DNA of 64,000 nt. It comes from Flavobacterium ajazii (GTDB lineage Bacteria > Bacteroidota > Bacteroidia > Flavobacteriales > Flavobacteriaceae). Each line of letters starts with the position of its first letter. Position 1 is the stretch's first letter. Positions 38,195 to 46,165 of the stretch are shown one piece after another. Below the pieces are notes generated by a model, which saw only the letters and a list, made by a program, of their open reading frames with translations, was not told the origin of the DNA and searched no databases. The stretch is taken from the NCBI RefSeq assembly GCF_010614725.1, contig NZ_JAAEHL010000009.1:186001-250000 (forward strand), read 5' to 3'. A program made the translations under genes and the position numbers.

Positions 38195-38374
38195 ATGGAC
38201 AACAAATTAAAAACAGGAAAGGCTGATGATTTACGAATCGATATCAGCCAAATGTACGAACTGCAATATTGGTCACAAAAACTAAGTGTTACTACGGGAG
38301 AATTGAAGCAAGCCGTAAAAGCTGTCGGCTATAATCTTAATGAAGTAACAAAATATCTCACAAAAAACCAGTAA
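38195..38374 (+). CDS. DUF3606 domain protein
   Basis: 59 aa from the ATG at 38195. A longer frame from 38144 exists, but the promoter box at 38160-38167 lies inside that extension. The sequence DDLRIDISQMYELQYWSQKL, then GELKQAVKAVGYNLNEV, matches the small DUF3606 family, which has a KDDxxRIDVxxxYExxYWxxKxxVSxxxLxxAVxxVG pattern. Members are short cytoplasmic proteins of unknown role. It has its own promoter and a terminator (38442-38495). Confidence 0.85.
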   Translation: MDNKLKTGKADDLRIDISQMYELQYWSQKLSVTTGELKQAVKAVGYNLNEVTKYLTKNQ

Positions 38375-38441
38375 CCTACCCATTTTACAAAAAGAATCCC
38401 GGGAATCTTAAAACAAAAAGAATCAAATTAGTCTCATAAAT

Positions 38442-38495
38442 AAATCCTGAAAAAGAATGCTGTATTTAAAAAACACGTTCTCTTTCAGGATTTTT
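38442..38495 (+). terminator. Terminator after the DUF3606 gene
   Basis: AAATCCTGAAAAAGAA (38442-38457) pairs imperfectly with TTCTCTTTCAGGATTTTT (38478-38495); the core ATCCTGAAA/TTTCAGGAT is perfect and a T-tract follows. Confidence 0.7.
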
Positions 38496-38586
38496 ACATT
38501 GAAGCAAGTTTAAAATATTTATTAAAATTATCAAAATATGCACTCTTTTTTTACACAATCATTTTAAAAAATTATAAAATACACTG

Positions 38587-38594
38587 TAAATTTG
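38587..38594 (+). promoter_or_regulatory. Promoter -7 box for the Nudix gene
   Basis: TAAATTTG, a perfect TAnnTTTG. Transcription would begin near 38600, so the TTG at 38605 is too close to be the start codon, and the ATG at 38626 or 38632 is preferred. Confidence 0.55.
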
Positions 38595-38631
38595 TCTGAA
38601 GAATTTGGCAACTGCCAGACTAAAAATGTAT

Positions 38632-39060
38632 ATGAAGAATTTGACTGGATTTAATGTAAGAGCTTACGCTATCTGTGAAAATGACTCTAAAATTTTAGCC
38701 CTTTATGAGTATCATAAAGGCAAAATTTACTGCAAACTTCCCGGAGGCGGCGTAGAATTTGGCGAAGGGATACTGGACTGTCTTCATAGGGAATTCTTAG
38801 AAGAACTGAATGTAAAAATTGAAATCATTGAACATTTATATACTCAGGAACACTTTGTAGAATCAATTATTGATGATGGAAGACAACTGCTTTTAATTTT
38901 CTACGTCGTAAAAATTATCAATCCAGAAGACATGATGGTAAACAGCCCAGATATCAACAGATTTGAATGGATTGATTTAGACACAAATCCTTTTGTATTG
39001 CCAGTCGATAAAATTGCTTTTAATAAATACAGAGAAAAGTTTGGTTTTATAAAGAACTAA
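38632..39060 (+). CDS. Nudix hydrolase
   Basis: 142 aa from the ATG at 38632 (an ATG at 38626 is equally possible; a TTG at 38605 is unlikely because it falls at the predicted transcription start). The Nudix box is GGVEFGEGILDCLHREFLEE (39-58) and continues LNV: G39, E45, R53, E54, E57 and E58 are all in place, and only the box Gly near its end is Asn60. Nudix enzymes hydrolyse nucleoside diphosphates linked to another group. The substrate cannot be read from the sequence. It is a single gene with its own promoter. Confidence 0.9.
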   Translation: MKNLTGFNVRAYAICENDSKILALYEYHKGKIYCKLPGGGVEFGEGILDCLHREFLEELNVKIEIIEHLYTQEHFVESIIDDGRQLLLIFYVVKIINPEDMMVNSPDINRFEWIDLDTNPFVLPVDKIAFNKYREKFGFIKN

Positions 39061-39157
39061 TTTCAACCCACCAATTCGTTTATTAAACATTCCTCCCACA
39101 GAAAACGTTTTCAAAATCTTTAGCTTTTAAAGATCTTTCCGTACATTTGATATCAAT

Positions 39158-39206
39158 CTGTACCCTTTAAAAAATACTTTTCTGTATCTGTACCTAAACC
39201 TGTAAC
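39158..39206 (+). promoter_or_regulatory. CTGTAnC direct repeats, candidate MocR operator
   Basis: CTGTACC (39158), CTGTATC (39182), CTGTACC (39188) and CTGTAAC (39200) start 24, 6 and 12 bp apart. All lie just upstream of the promoter box at 39212-39219. Members of the MocR family bind direct repeats near their own promoters, and a MocR gene is encoded in this operon, so these are likely its sites. Confidence 0.5.
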
Positions 39207-39211
39207 TGATT

Positions 39212-39219
39212 TAATTTTG
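39212..39219 (+). promoter_or_regulatory. Promoter -7 box for the MocR operon
   Basis: TAATTTTG, a perfect TAnnTTTG, 19 bases ahead of the ATG at 39238. The longer reading frame that begins with TTG at 39217 overlaps this box and is therefore not the real start. Confidence 0.6.
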
Positions 39220-39237
39220 CTAAAAAAAGAAACAGTT

Positions 39238-39603
39238 ATGGAATCAGGAACAACAAAGAAAGAATTAAAATTTAGCGAAGTTTATGTGTCTGATATAAAA
39301 ATCCTGAAAACTATTTTTGATCAGGTCTCAGATATCAATTCTACAGATCAGAAATCTTTTGGAGTCCCTTACCTAATAGCTAAAAAAGGAGATGAAATAA
39401 TTGCCTTCGCTAGTTTAATTGCAGACCAAAACCATAAAATCAATTTGGGTATTTACGACAACGGAAACCTTGACAATGAAGACAAAAAAGAATTTAGTCA
39501 ATACTCTTCTGATTTTTTAAAAGAAAAGAAAGAAGCGACTTTTAATAATGCAGAACTGCTGATAAAAAACACAGAACGCATATCTCAATGGCTTAATTTT
39601 TAA
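39238..39603 (+). CDS. Unknown protein co-transcribed with a MocR regulator
   Basis: 121 aa from the ATG at 39238. I do not recognise a family. The middle segment (YLIAKKGDEIIAFASLIADQ) reads like paired beta-strands of a small sensor or a degenerate acetyltransferase-like fold, followed by an acidic/lysine-rich helical region. There is no signal peptide or membrane segment. It ends 20 bp before the MocR gene, so the two should be co-transcribed, and may form one functional unit with the GNAT gene after it. Its role is unknown. Confidence 0.7.
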   Translation: MESGTTKKELKFSEVYVSDIKILKTIFDQVSDINSTDQKSFGVPYLIAKKGDEIIAFASLIADQNHKINLGIYDNGNLDNEDKKEFSQYSSDFLKEKKEATFNNAELLIKNTERISQWLNF

Positions 39604-39623
39604 ACGCTTAACCGAAAAGCAAA

Positions 39624-41042
39624 ATGAAGAACAATGAAACATTATATTTAAAGATTGCCAAAATCATTGAAGATCAGATTCATCATGAAACTCTGGTAAT
39701 GGGAGACAAACTGCCTTCGGTACGCAGTGCGCAGAAGCTTTATAATGTGAGTTTAAATACTATTAAGCAAGCTTATCTGGAATTAGAAAGCCGTTCTCTG
39801 ATTGAATCACGTCCAAAAACGGGTTATTATGTCAGCAAAAGTGCACTGAGAAGCATGGCGCTTCCAACAATTGCCAATATAAACCATCTTGAATCAAAAA
39901 ATACGCCCGAGGATTTGATTGATAAAGTTTTCGGTACCATCAATAAATCAGATGTAACGCAATTTGCACTTGGTATTCCGGGCAGTAATTTTCTGCCTAT
40001 TGCCAAACTGAACAAAGGGATTGCAAATGCTGTCCGTATTCGAAACGATGCCGGAACTGCTTATGAACCTGTCCAAGGCACTGAAGAACTTCGGCGGGCG
40101 ATTGCAAAATGGGCGCTTGTAATGGAAGGTAAAATTACCGAAGATGACCTTGTGATTACCTCCGGAGCTATGAGTGCTATTTACAATGCTCTCATGGCTA
40201 CTACATCTCCCGGCGATAGTGTGGCAGTAGAAAGCCCTGCCTATTTTGGAATTCTTCAGGCTATTAAAATGCTGGGATTAAAAGCTGTTGAGATTCCAAC
40301 TCATCCTTTGTATGGGTTAGATCTTGATGTTTTAAAAAAAGTAATGCCCGAAATTTCGGCCTGCTGCTTTGTGAGCAATTTTAATAATCCAATGGGATTT
40401 CAAATGCCTGATGAGAATAAAAGAGAACTCGTCAGAATGATAACAGCCTATAATATTCCGCTTATTGAAGATGATATTTATGGTAATCTGTATTTTGGTA
40501 CAGAACGTCCTAAACCCTGCAAATTTTATGATGAAGCGGGTTTGGTATTATGGATAGGATCGGTTTCAAAAACACTGGCACCCGGATACAGAGTGGGATG
40601 GATTGCTCCCGGAAAATTTAAAGATAAAATCATACGCCAAAAGCTGGTTCAGACAGTCTGTAATTCCTCATTATATTCTGATGTTATTACAGATTTCTTA
40701 GAACATGGGCGTTATGACCACCATCTTAGAACATTTCGCAATAAGCTTTATTCGAATTATCTCCAGATAAACCGTGCTGTGGAATCTTATTTTCCGGATA
40801 GTACCAAAATATCTCAGCCAAAAGGAGGCTTTATGCTGTGGCTGGAACTCGATGAAAGAATATCGACTACAGATTTACACAACACAGCCTTAGCTCAAAA
40901 AATCAATTTTGCACCCGGAAGAATCTTTTCGCAGCACAATCAATACAATAATTGCATGAGACTGACGTATGCGCTGGAATGGAATGAACGTGTAGAAAAT
41001 GACTTAAAAAAATTAGGGCGATTAGCCAAAAACAGTATATAA
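39624..41042 (+). CDS. MocR-type transcription regulator (GntR HTH fused to aminotransferase)
   Basis: 472 aa. GntR winged helix (about 1-72, with DKLPSVRSAQKLYNVSLNTI and TGYYVS) followed by a class I aminotransferase domain (about 105-470). The PLP Lys is K316 in GSVSKTLAPGYRVGW; N-N-P in FNNPMGFQ and Asp-Asp in IEDDIYGNLYF fit the PLP site. MocR proteins use PLP or an amino-acid adduct as effector and regulate genes for B6, amino-acid or transport functions. Direct repeats upstream of the operon are its likely operator. A GNAT gene follows after 8 bp. Confidence 0.94.
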   Translation: MKNNETLYLKIAKIIEDQIHHETLVMGDKLPSVRSAQKLYNVSLNTIKQAYLELESRSLIESRPKTGYYVSKSALRSMALPTIANINHLESKNTPEDLIDKVFGTINKSDVTQFALGIPGSNFLPIAKLNKGIANAVRIRNDAGTAYEPVQGTEELRRAIAKWALVMEGKITEDDLVITSGAMSAIYNALMATTSPGDSVAVESPAYFGILQAIKMLGLKAVEIPTHPLYGLDLDVLKKVMPEISACCFVSNFNNPMGFQMPDENKRELVRMITAYNIPLIEDDIYGNLYFGTERPKPCKFYDEAGLVLWIGSVSKTLAPGYRVGWIAPGKFKDKIIRQKLVQTVCNSSLYSDVITDFLEHGRYDHHLRTFRNKLYSNYLQINRAVESYFPDSTKISQPKGGFMLWLELDERISTTDLHNTALAQKINFAPGRIFSQHNQYNNCMRLTYALEWNERVENDLKKLGRLAKNSI

Positions 41043-41050
41043 TTTACAAT

Positions 41051-41530
41051 ATGAACAATGATTTAATACAAATAGTAACCTACAATCCCAAATACAAAAA
41101 GCCTTTTAAAGACCTGAATATAGAATGGATTTCACATTATTTTGAAATTGAGCCAAGCGATCTTAAAGCCCTGGATCATCCGCAGGAATACATTATAGAT
41201 AAAGGAGGTGAAATTTTTACTGCAATTTCAAATGATGAAGTTTTGGGTGTCTGTGCACTCGTTAAAAGTGATAATAAAGATTTTGATTACGAATTGGTAA
41301 AAATGGCCGTAAGTCCCAAAGCACAAGGAAAAGGAATCGGTTTATTATTAGCCGAATCAGCTATAAAATGGGCGGCTGAAAAAGGAGCTTCAAAAATTTA
41401 TCTGGAAAGCAGCACCAAACTCAAACCTGCCATTAAATTATACGAAAAACTGGGATTTAAAGAAATAAAAGGCGTGCCTTCTCCTTACAAAAGAGCAGAT
41501 ATTCAGATGCTTCTTACGATTAATTCTTAG
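41051..41530 (+). CDS. GNAT-family N-acetyltransferase
   Basis: 159 aa. Acetyl-CoA site: VKMAVSPKAQGKGIGLLLAE, containing the (Q/R)xxGx(G/A) pattern as QGKGIG, and the C-terminal AIKLYEKLGFKE motif. It probably acetylates a small molecule or amino acid; the substrate is not known. It lies 8 bp after the MocR gene and is the last gene before a strong terminator, so the operon is unknown protein, MocR, GNAT. Confidence 0.92.
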   Translation: MNNDLIQIVTYNPKYKKPFKDLNIEWISHYFEIEPSDLKALDHPQEYIIDKGGEIFTAISNDEVLGVCALVKSDNKDFDYELVKMAVSPKAQGKGIGLLLAESAIKWAAEKGASKIYLESSTKLKPAIKLYEKLGFKEIKGVPSPYKRADIQMLLTINS

Positions 41531-41539
41531 GTCTTTATT

Positions 41540-41584
41540 AAAAGTAAATCCCTTAAACAGACACTGTTTAGGGGATTTACTTTT
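41540..41584 (+). terminator. Strong terminator after the MocR-GNAT operon
   Basis: AAAAGTAAATCCCTTAAACAG (41540-41560) pairs with CTGTTTAGGGGATTTACTTTT (41564-41584): a 21-bp stem with one T-G wobble and a tiny 3-nt loop. The A/T ends make it able to work on both strands, and it insulates the downstream operon. Confidence 0.9.
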
Positions 41585-41681
41585 GGATTTAGAATTAAAA
41601 AACAAGTAATTCTTTTCTAAAATGAAATTAGTTATATATTAGCAATTAGAACTAAAACATGAATTTCAAATAAAAAAGAAA

Positions 41682-42914
41682 ATGATAGCACTACCCGGTG
41701 AAAACAGCATTTGTAAAGAAAAAAATGTTCTTATTGTATGTAAAAAAAATATAGAAATTACCTCGGAGCTACATTATCTAATTGAAAACTTTTGCGGAAT
41801 AATTGTTGAAAATCTTTCAGAAATCAAAACTCCTTTAGATGACAAAATAATTTATGCTTGCGGAGATATTGGTCAGCTTCAATGTGATGATATTCCATTG
41901 AATGTCATTAAAGAAGTCTCCATAAACTATGAAAACCGTAACGAAAAAAACATTCAGTTTACAACACTTGGAAAAATCCCGGTCGTAATTAGTAATGCCG
42001 GTGTTTATTACAGGGATTTATTTAATGACAATGACTATTTCGATGCCATTAAATCAGAGCACGCTTTTCAGCATTTAACAGAATCAAACAAGGGATCCAA
42101 AGCGTTAAGAACCGGAATTTATTTAACGGAAATTCAAAAAGAGAAAAACGTAGATAAAAACGACATCTTCCATTTTCGCCTTTTAAGATGTTCCAGTAAT
42201 TTTACTGGACCAACTGACAATTTCAGGACTACTGATCAAATTATAATAAATACATTAAATAATGCTATTCAATATACTTTCGGGAAGCCAACAAAACTCA
42301 ATCATGTTCTGGCTCAAATCTATGAGAATAAATTAAAAAACAAAGACAATCCGAAAGAAGTAAAATCTAAAATAAAAGCACACTCTGATAAAACAAAGGA
42401 TATGCCTAAAGATGGTATTATTGCCTTCTGCACCTTTTATGACAAATCTAATTTCAACCAGCTTACCCCATCAAAAACAGATCGTTATGATTGGTGTTAT
42501 AAAAAATCAAGCGGATTTACCCGACTTCATTTCAAATTAAAAAGTACGGTTAATGATCCAAATTTAGAGAAAGAATTTAGTGTCACATTATATCCGAATT
42601 CGGCTTTTTTAATCCCGCTTTCTACAAACAGATTGTACACACATGAAATTAAACCTTCTGTCTTAAACGTCGATCAAATTCCGATTAGGATGGGCTATGT
42701 GGCACGTTGTTCCAATTTAGAAGCTGTTTATATGGACAATCAGACGTTTATTAAAGAAAACGGAGAATTGATTAAACTTGAGCAAATGACTTCAGAAACA
42801 ATGGTTAATTTAAGAAATACCTATTATGAAGAAAATATTAGTGAAAAGAATGTAGAATATGGAAAAATTCATTTTAGTATGAACTCCGGAGATTATGAAA
42901 AACCAATATACTAA
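41682..42914 (+). CDS. AlkB-like 2OG-Fe(II) dioxygenase homologue, long form
   Basis: 410 aa, no signal peptide. The C-terminal half has the pattern of 2-oxoglutarate/Fe(II) oxygenases: HxD as H234-S-D236, the distal iron His H321 (YTHEI) and, 15 residues later, R336 (IRMGYV) that would bind 2OG. The N-terminal 150 residues are not a family I know. The arrangement resembles the AlkB class of nucleic-acid demethylases, but overall similarity is low and I assign this by the motif spacing only. It is followed 16 bp later by a shorter paralogue and then by an endonuclease V, so a role on modified DNA or RNA is likely (inference). Confidence 0.6.
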   Translation: MIALPGENSICKEKNVLIVCKKNIEITSELHYLIENFCGIIVENLSEIKTPLDDKIIYACGDIGQLQCDDIPLNVIKEVSINYENRNEKNIQFTTLGKIPVVISNAGVYYRDLFNDNDYFDAIKSEHAFQHLTESNKGSKALRTGIYLTEIQKEKNVDKNDIFHFRLLRCSSNFTGPTDNFRTTDQIIINTLNNAIQYTFGKPTKLNHVLAQIYENKLKNKDNPKEVKSKIKAHSDKTKDMPKDGIIAFCTFYDKSNFNQLTPSKTDRYDWCYKKSSGFTRLHFKLKSTVNDPNLEKEFSVTLYPNSAFLIPLSTNRLYTHEIKPSVLNVDQIPIRMGYVARCSNLEAVYMDNQTFIKENGELIKLEQMTSETMVNLRNTYYEENISEKNVEYGKIHFSMNSGDYEKPIY

Positions 42915-42930
42915 ATCTGATATATAGATA

Positions 42931-43725
42931 ATGAACAATTCAGGTTTTTATAAAATTTCGCTTTCATTCGAAAACAATTTATTTGATAAATTATCACATT
43001 CTGTCAATTTTGAAAATATCACCAAAGGCAGGATTGGGAATCATTTAGTTTATCTAAAAAATGAAACTGTTCCCATTGTCAGAACTACGACTATTTACAA
43101 CATTCCTGCACATAATTTTTCTTCAATCCATCATCAGATAATAGAAAGTCTTAATACTGAAATTCAAAATTCTTCTTTAGATTATTTGTCGTTTTTAGAT
43201 TTTAATAATGCTTTAATTGAAGTATATGACAGTAATTATGCAACTATGAAATATCATTCGGACCAAGCTATGGATTTAGAAGCAGATTCTTATATTGGTC
43301 TTTTTACCTGCTATGAAAAACCAAATGAATTAACTGAGAAAAACATTCGGAAACTGAAAATCAAAGACAAATTTACTGATGAAGAATTTGATATTCCGCT
43401 GACACATAATTCCATTGTTTTGTTTTCATTATTTACGAATACAAAGTATCTGCATAAAATTGTACTGGAATCAATTCCGGGTCAGAAAAAATCGGGCGAA
43501 GATAATAAATGGATGGGCATAACTTTTCGAAAATCTAAAACATTCATACAATTTAAAAATAATATGCCTTACTTCCCGGATGGAGAATTGTTGACACTGG
43601 CAGATGAGGATGAAAAAAAAGAGTTTTTTAAATTAAGAAGTGAAGAAAACAATAATATGAATTTTGAGTATCCGAAATTAAAATATACTTTGAGTGTAGG
43701 TGATACTATAATACCTGAGAGATGA
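42931..43725 (+). CDS. AlkB-like 2OG-Fe(II) dioxygenase homologue, short form
   Basis: 264 aa, no signal peptide. H109-S-D111 (KYHSDQA), distal His H175 (YLHKI) and R200 (ITFRKSK) give the same iron/2OG pattern as the preceding gene. The two share further matching stretches around the HSD motif (a Y-rich lead-in and a FxCxY strand after it) and around the distal His (an NS-x-x-L-x-x strand and TN before it), so they are paralogues that have diverged strongly. The short form lacks the long N-terminal extension. Its stop overlaps the ATG of the endonuclease V gene by 4 bases. The substrate is unknown; nucleic acid is inferred from context. Confidence 0.6.
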   Translation: MNNSGFYKISLSFENNLFDKLSHSVNFENITKGRIGNHLVYLKNETVPIVRTTTIYNIPAHNFSSIHHQIIESLNTEIQNSSLDYLSFLDFNNALIEVYDSNYATMKYHSDQAMDLEADSYIGLFTCYEKPNELTEKNIRKLKIKDKFTDEEFDIPLTHNSIVLFSLFTNTKYLHKIVLESIPGQKKSGEDNKWMGITFRKSKTFIQFKNNMPYFPDGELLTLADEDEKKEFFKLRSEENNNMNFEYPKLKYTLSVGDTIIPER

Positions 43726-44240
43726 TAGAAAATTTTGTGATTTTAGCATTCGATACTTATTATTTTGACGGAAAAGCCAAAACAGTTTGTATCGAATTCA
43801 ATCAATGGAACCAAAGTGAAAACTATAAAATTCATACTGAAACCATTGAGAATGTTGAAGAATATATCCCTGGAGAATTTTACAGAAGAGAACTGCCATG
43901 CATCCTAAGCCTTTTAAATCAAATTGGTTTACAAAAAATTGATGCTATAATTGTTGACGGTTTTGTTTACTTAGATGATAATAAAAAACATGGTCTTGGA
44001 GGGTATTTATATGAAAAATTAGGAAAAAACATTCCAATAATTGGTGTTGCCAAAACTAATTTTGCAGCTATCAATAAAGACAAAAAAGCTTTGTTAAGGG
44101 GAGACAGTCAAAAACCACTATTTATTACATCAATTGGAATCGATTTAGAAGATGCTTTCGAAAAAATTGAAAGCATGGCTGGTGAATTTAGAATTCCAAC
44201 TTTACTAAAAGAATTAGACAGGCTGACAAAAGAAATATAG
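43722..44240 (+). CDS. nfi: Endonuclease V homologue
   Basis: 172 aa, shorter than the 223 aa of E. coli EndoV and starting just before the first core strand. The three metal ligands appear conserved: D11 (LAFDTYY), E57 (YRRELP) and D79 (IIVDGFVY), followed by HGLGGYL and the IIGVAKT strand typical of the family. EndoV nicks DNA or RNA one base 3' of inosine. The C-terminal SIGIDLEDAFE and FRIPTLLKELDRLTK also match. The protein lacks the wedge-region context of long forms, so its substrate may differ. ATGA overlap with the upstream dioxygenase gene shows tight coupling. Confidence 0.85.
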   Translation: MIENFVILAFDTYYFDGKAKTVCIEFNQWNQSENYKIHTETIENVEEYIPGEFYRRELPCILSLLNQIGLQKIDAIIVDGFVYLDDNKKHGLGGYLYEKLGKNIPIIGVAKTNFAAINKDKKALLRGDSQKPLFITSIGIDLEDAFEKIESMAGEFRIPTLLKELDRLTKEI

Positions 44241-44435
44241 ATATAACTTTATCAATATTTATTCTTATCAAATAAAAAACACCAGATTTAATGTAACATT
44301 TTCCAGCAATAGCGTCAAAGTATATAATTAAATACGGTTCTTTGCAATTCTATTTTGAAATCAGTCATTTATTAGAATGCAATAATATTCAGCTCAATGA
44401 GTTTAGACTAGGTAAAACTAGCTGTGCTATTTGTT

Positions 44436-44957
44436 ATGGACAATAAAAAGTTTATTTTAAGTTTAAAAAAAGGTAATGAAGCGGCCTTCAAAGAGGTTTA
44501 CTTCAACTACTACGACAAACTGATAAACATTGCCAGACGATTTAATTTCACGGTTCTTACTCCCGAAGACTTTGTGCAGGAAACATTTTTGAGACTTTAC
44601 AACAAAAGAGAATTACTCAACGAAGATGTTTTGTTTGACAAACAATTGTTTACCATCTGCAAAAACATTATTATCAATCACGTTAACAGAGAAAACAAAA
44701 TAATTCAGCTTGATCCTGCACAGGTAAGCATTCCTGAAGAACCAGCCGATTCAGGTTTATTTGAAGAAAGACAGGAAAAATTACAAAACTTCATCAGCCA
44801 GCTTCCGGAACAGCAGCAAAAAATATTTACTTTACACAAACTGGAAAACCTTAGCTATAAGGAGATTGCAGAAATTACAGATCTTTCTGAAAAGACTATT
44901 GCCAATCATATTTATCTCGCCAGTAAATTTATTCGAAAAAAAATCGAAAACCATTAG
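44436..44957 (+). CDS. ECF sigma factor, second locus
   Basis: 173 aa from the ATG at 44436; a GTG 12 nt upstream gives four more residues. Region 2 is FKEVYFNYYDKLINIARRFN to DFVQETFLRLYNK; region 4 is LPEQQQKIFTLHKLENLS with the helix KEIAEITDLSEKTIANHI. It is the first gene of a sigma - small protein - FecR - TonB receptor - DUF4249 series on the plus strand and should direct transcription of that receptor. The 195-bp gap before it has no clear promoter or terminator. Confidence 0.92.
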   Translation: MDNKKFILSLKKGNEAAFKEVYFNYYDKLINIARRFNFTVLTPEDFVQETFLRLYNKRELLNEDVLFDKQLFTICKNIIINHVNRENKIIQLDPAQVSIPEEPADSGLFEERQEKLQNFISQLPEQQQKIFTLHKLENLSYKEIAEITDLSEKTIANHIYLASKFIRKKIENH

Positions 44958-45003
44958 GAACTTTTCGGTTCTCGTTTGTTATACTTAAAAACGAGAACAA
45001 AAA

Positions 45004-45213
45004 ATGCATATTGAAGCGTATAAAACGAATGTCAGAACAAAGAAAGACGCCAGCCTTCTGGTAGCTCTTTTACAATTCATCATTTCTGATTGTATTATAA
45101 ATTTTGATTTCAAAAAACGGGAAAGAATTCTCAGAATTGAAACCAACAGAGATATTCAGGAAATGGTTTATGGTGTTTTTACGAAACAAGGATTTTATTG
45201 TAAAAAACTTTAA
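45004..45213 (+). CDS. Small conserved-looking cytoplasmic protein between sigma and FecR
   Basis: 69 aa. Starts MHIEAYKTNVRTKKDASLL and ends with a helix-strand ending GVFTKQGFYCKKL; the order strand-helix-strand-strand-helix-strand suggests a ferredoxin-like small fold. The segment KKRERILRIETN is like a small family I have seen in Bacteroidota without a known function. It has a 46-bp gap after the sigma gene and 11 bp before fecR. No signal peptide or Cys pair for metal is visible. It may just travel with the sigma/FecR pair. Confidence 0.6.
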   Translation: MHIEAYKTNVRTKKDASLLVALLQFIISDCIINFDFKKRERILRIETNRDIQEMVYGVFTKQGFYCKKL

Positions 45214-45224
45214 CCCTGAAAACC

Positions 45225-46067
45225 ATGGATAAAGAAAAACTAAACAACGAATTTGAAAAATTATGGAATGAAACTCCTCTTTCGCATTCAGACAGCAAAA
45301 AGGAAGCTTCGTGGGAGCAATTTCATTCTAAAACTTTTGCTGCCGAAAAAAAGAAATTCAAACCCTGGCGTTATTATGCCGCAGCATCTGTTTTGCTTTT
45401 TGTGCTGATTGGAACCGGAATTTACTTCAAAGTTCAATCTGATAGTGAGAATGCAGTTCTTGCTGAAAATGTAATTGAAAACACAAGCTCAACAATAAAG
45501 TATGTCGTTTTACCAGACAGTTCAAAAGTAGAATTGAGTCCGAATTCTAAAATTATTTACGGGCAAAATTTTGCTTTAAACAGAAAAATTAAAATGAATG
45601 GTGAAGCTTATTTTAAGGTTAAAAAAGACAAACAGCATCCCTTTCAGGTTTTCTGCGATGAAACTACTACTACTGTTTTAGGAACTTCTTTTACCGTAAA
45701 AGAATTTCAAAACGAAGAAGTAACAGTTGAACTTTACGAAGGAAGCGTTCAGATGAATATAAAAGGCCAGGATCAAAAATGGATACTCAAACCGGGTGAC
45801 AAATTCACGTACGTAAACCAGTCTGCTTCAGTAACTGAATTTAGCCGTTTTGTAGATTTTGATAATGAAAAACTTTCTACTGTCAGTCAGTATATCGAAG
45901 ACAATTATGGTTACAAAGTGATTCTTCCAAAAGAGAACCTCAACCAGAAAATTACCATCAGAATTAATAAAAAAGAAAATTTAAAAACAATTTTACAATT
46001 AATATCAGAAATGTATAACCTAAACTTTGAACTAAATGAAGATTTAAAACAGATTACTTTTCAATAG
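45225..46067 (+). CDS. FecR-family anti-sigma factor, second locus
   Basis: 280 aa. Short cytoplasmic region, one transmembrane helix (about 49-67, YYAAASVLLFVLIGTGIYF), FecR domain (about 95-190, with SSKVELSPNSKI and NGEAYFKVKKD) and DUF4974 (about 210-280, with DYGYKV-like YIEDNYGYKVILPKENL). It should hold the sigma factor encoded at 44436 and receive the signal from the STN domain of the receptor encoded next. Confidence 0.94.
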   Translation: MDKEKLNNEFEKLWNETPLSHSDSKKEASWEQFHSKTFAAEKKKFKPWRYYAAASVLLFVLIGTGIYFKVQSDSENAVLAENVIENTSSTIKYVVLPDSSKVELSPNSKIIYGQNFALNRKIKMNGEAYFKVKKDKQHPFQVFCDETTTTVLGTSFTVKEFQNEEVTVELYEGSVQMNIKGQDQKWILKPGDKFTYVNQSASVTEFSRFVDFDNEKLSTVSQYIEDNYGYKVILPKENLNQKITIRINKKENLKTILQLISEMYNLNFELNEDLKQITFQ

Positions 46068-46165
46068 AAAAGAAAAAAGGATGCAAGCCGCGAAACTACA
46101 CATCCTCCTTATAGTCAGAATAACACGAGGTTATTCCAATTAATAAATCAAAAATACAAAATTTC

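Noticed and set aside
39142..39149. TACATTTG, a second TAnnTTTG upstream of the MocR operon
   Set aside because: It lies before the CTGTAnC array and farther from the ATG; the box at 39212 fits better, though a second start is possible.
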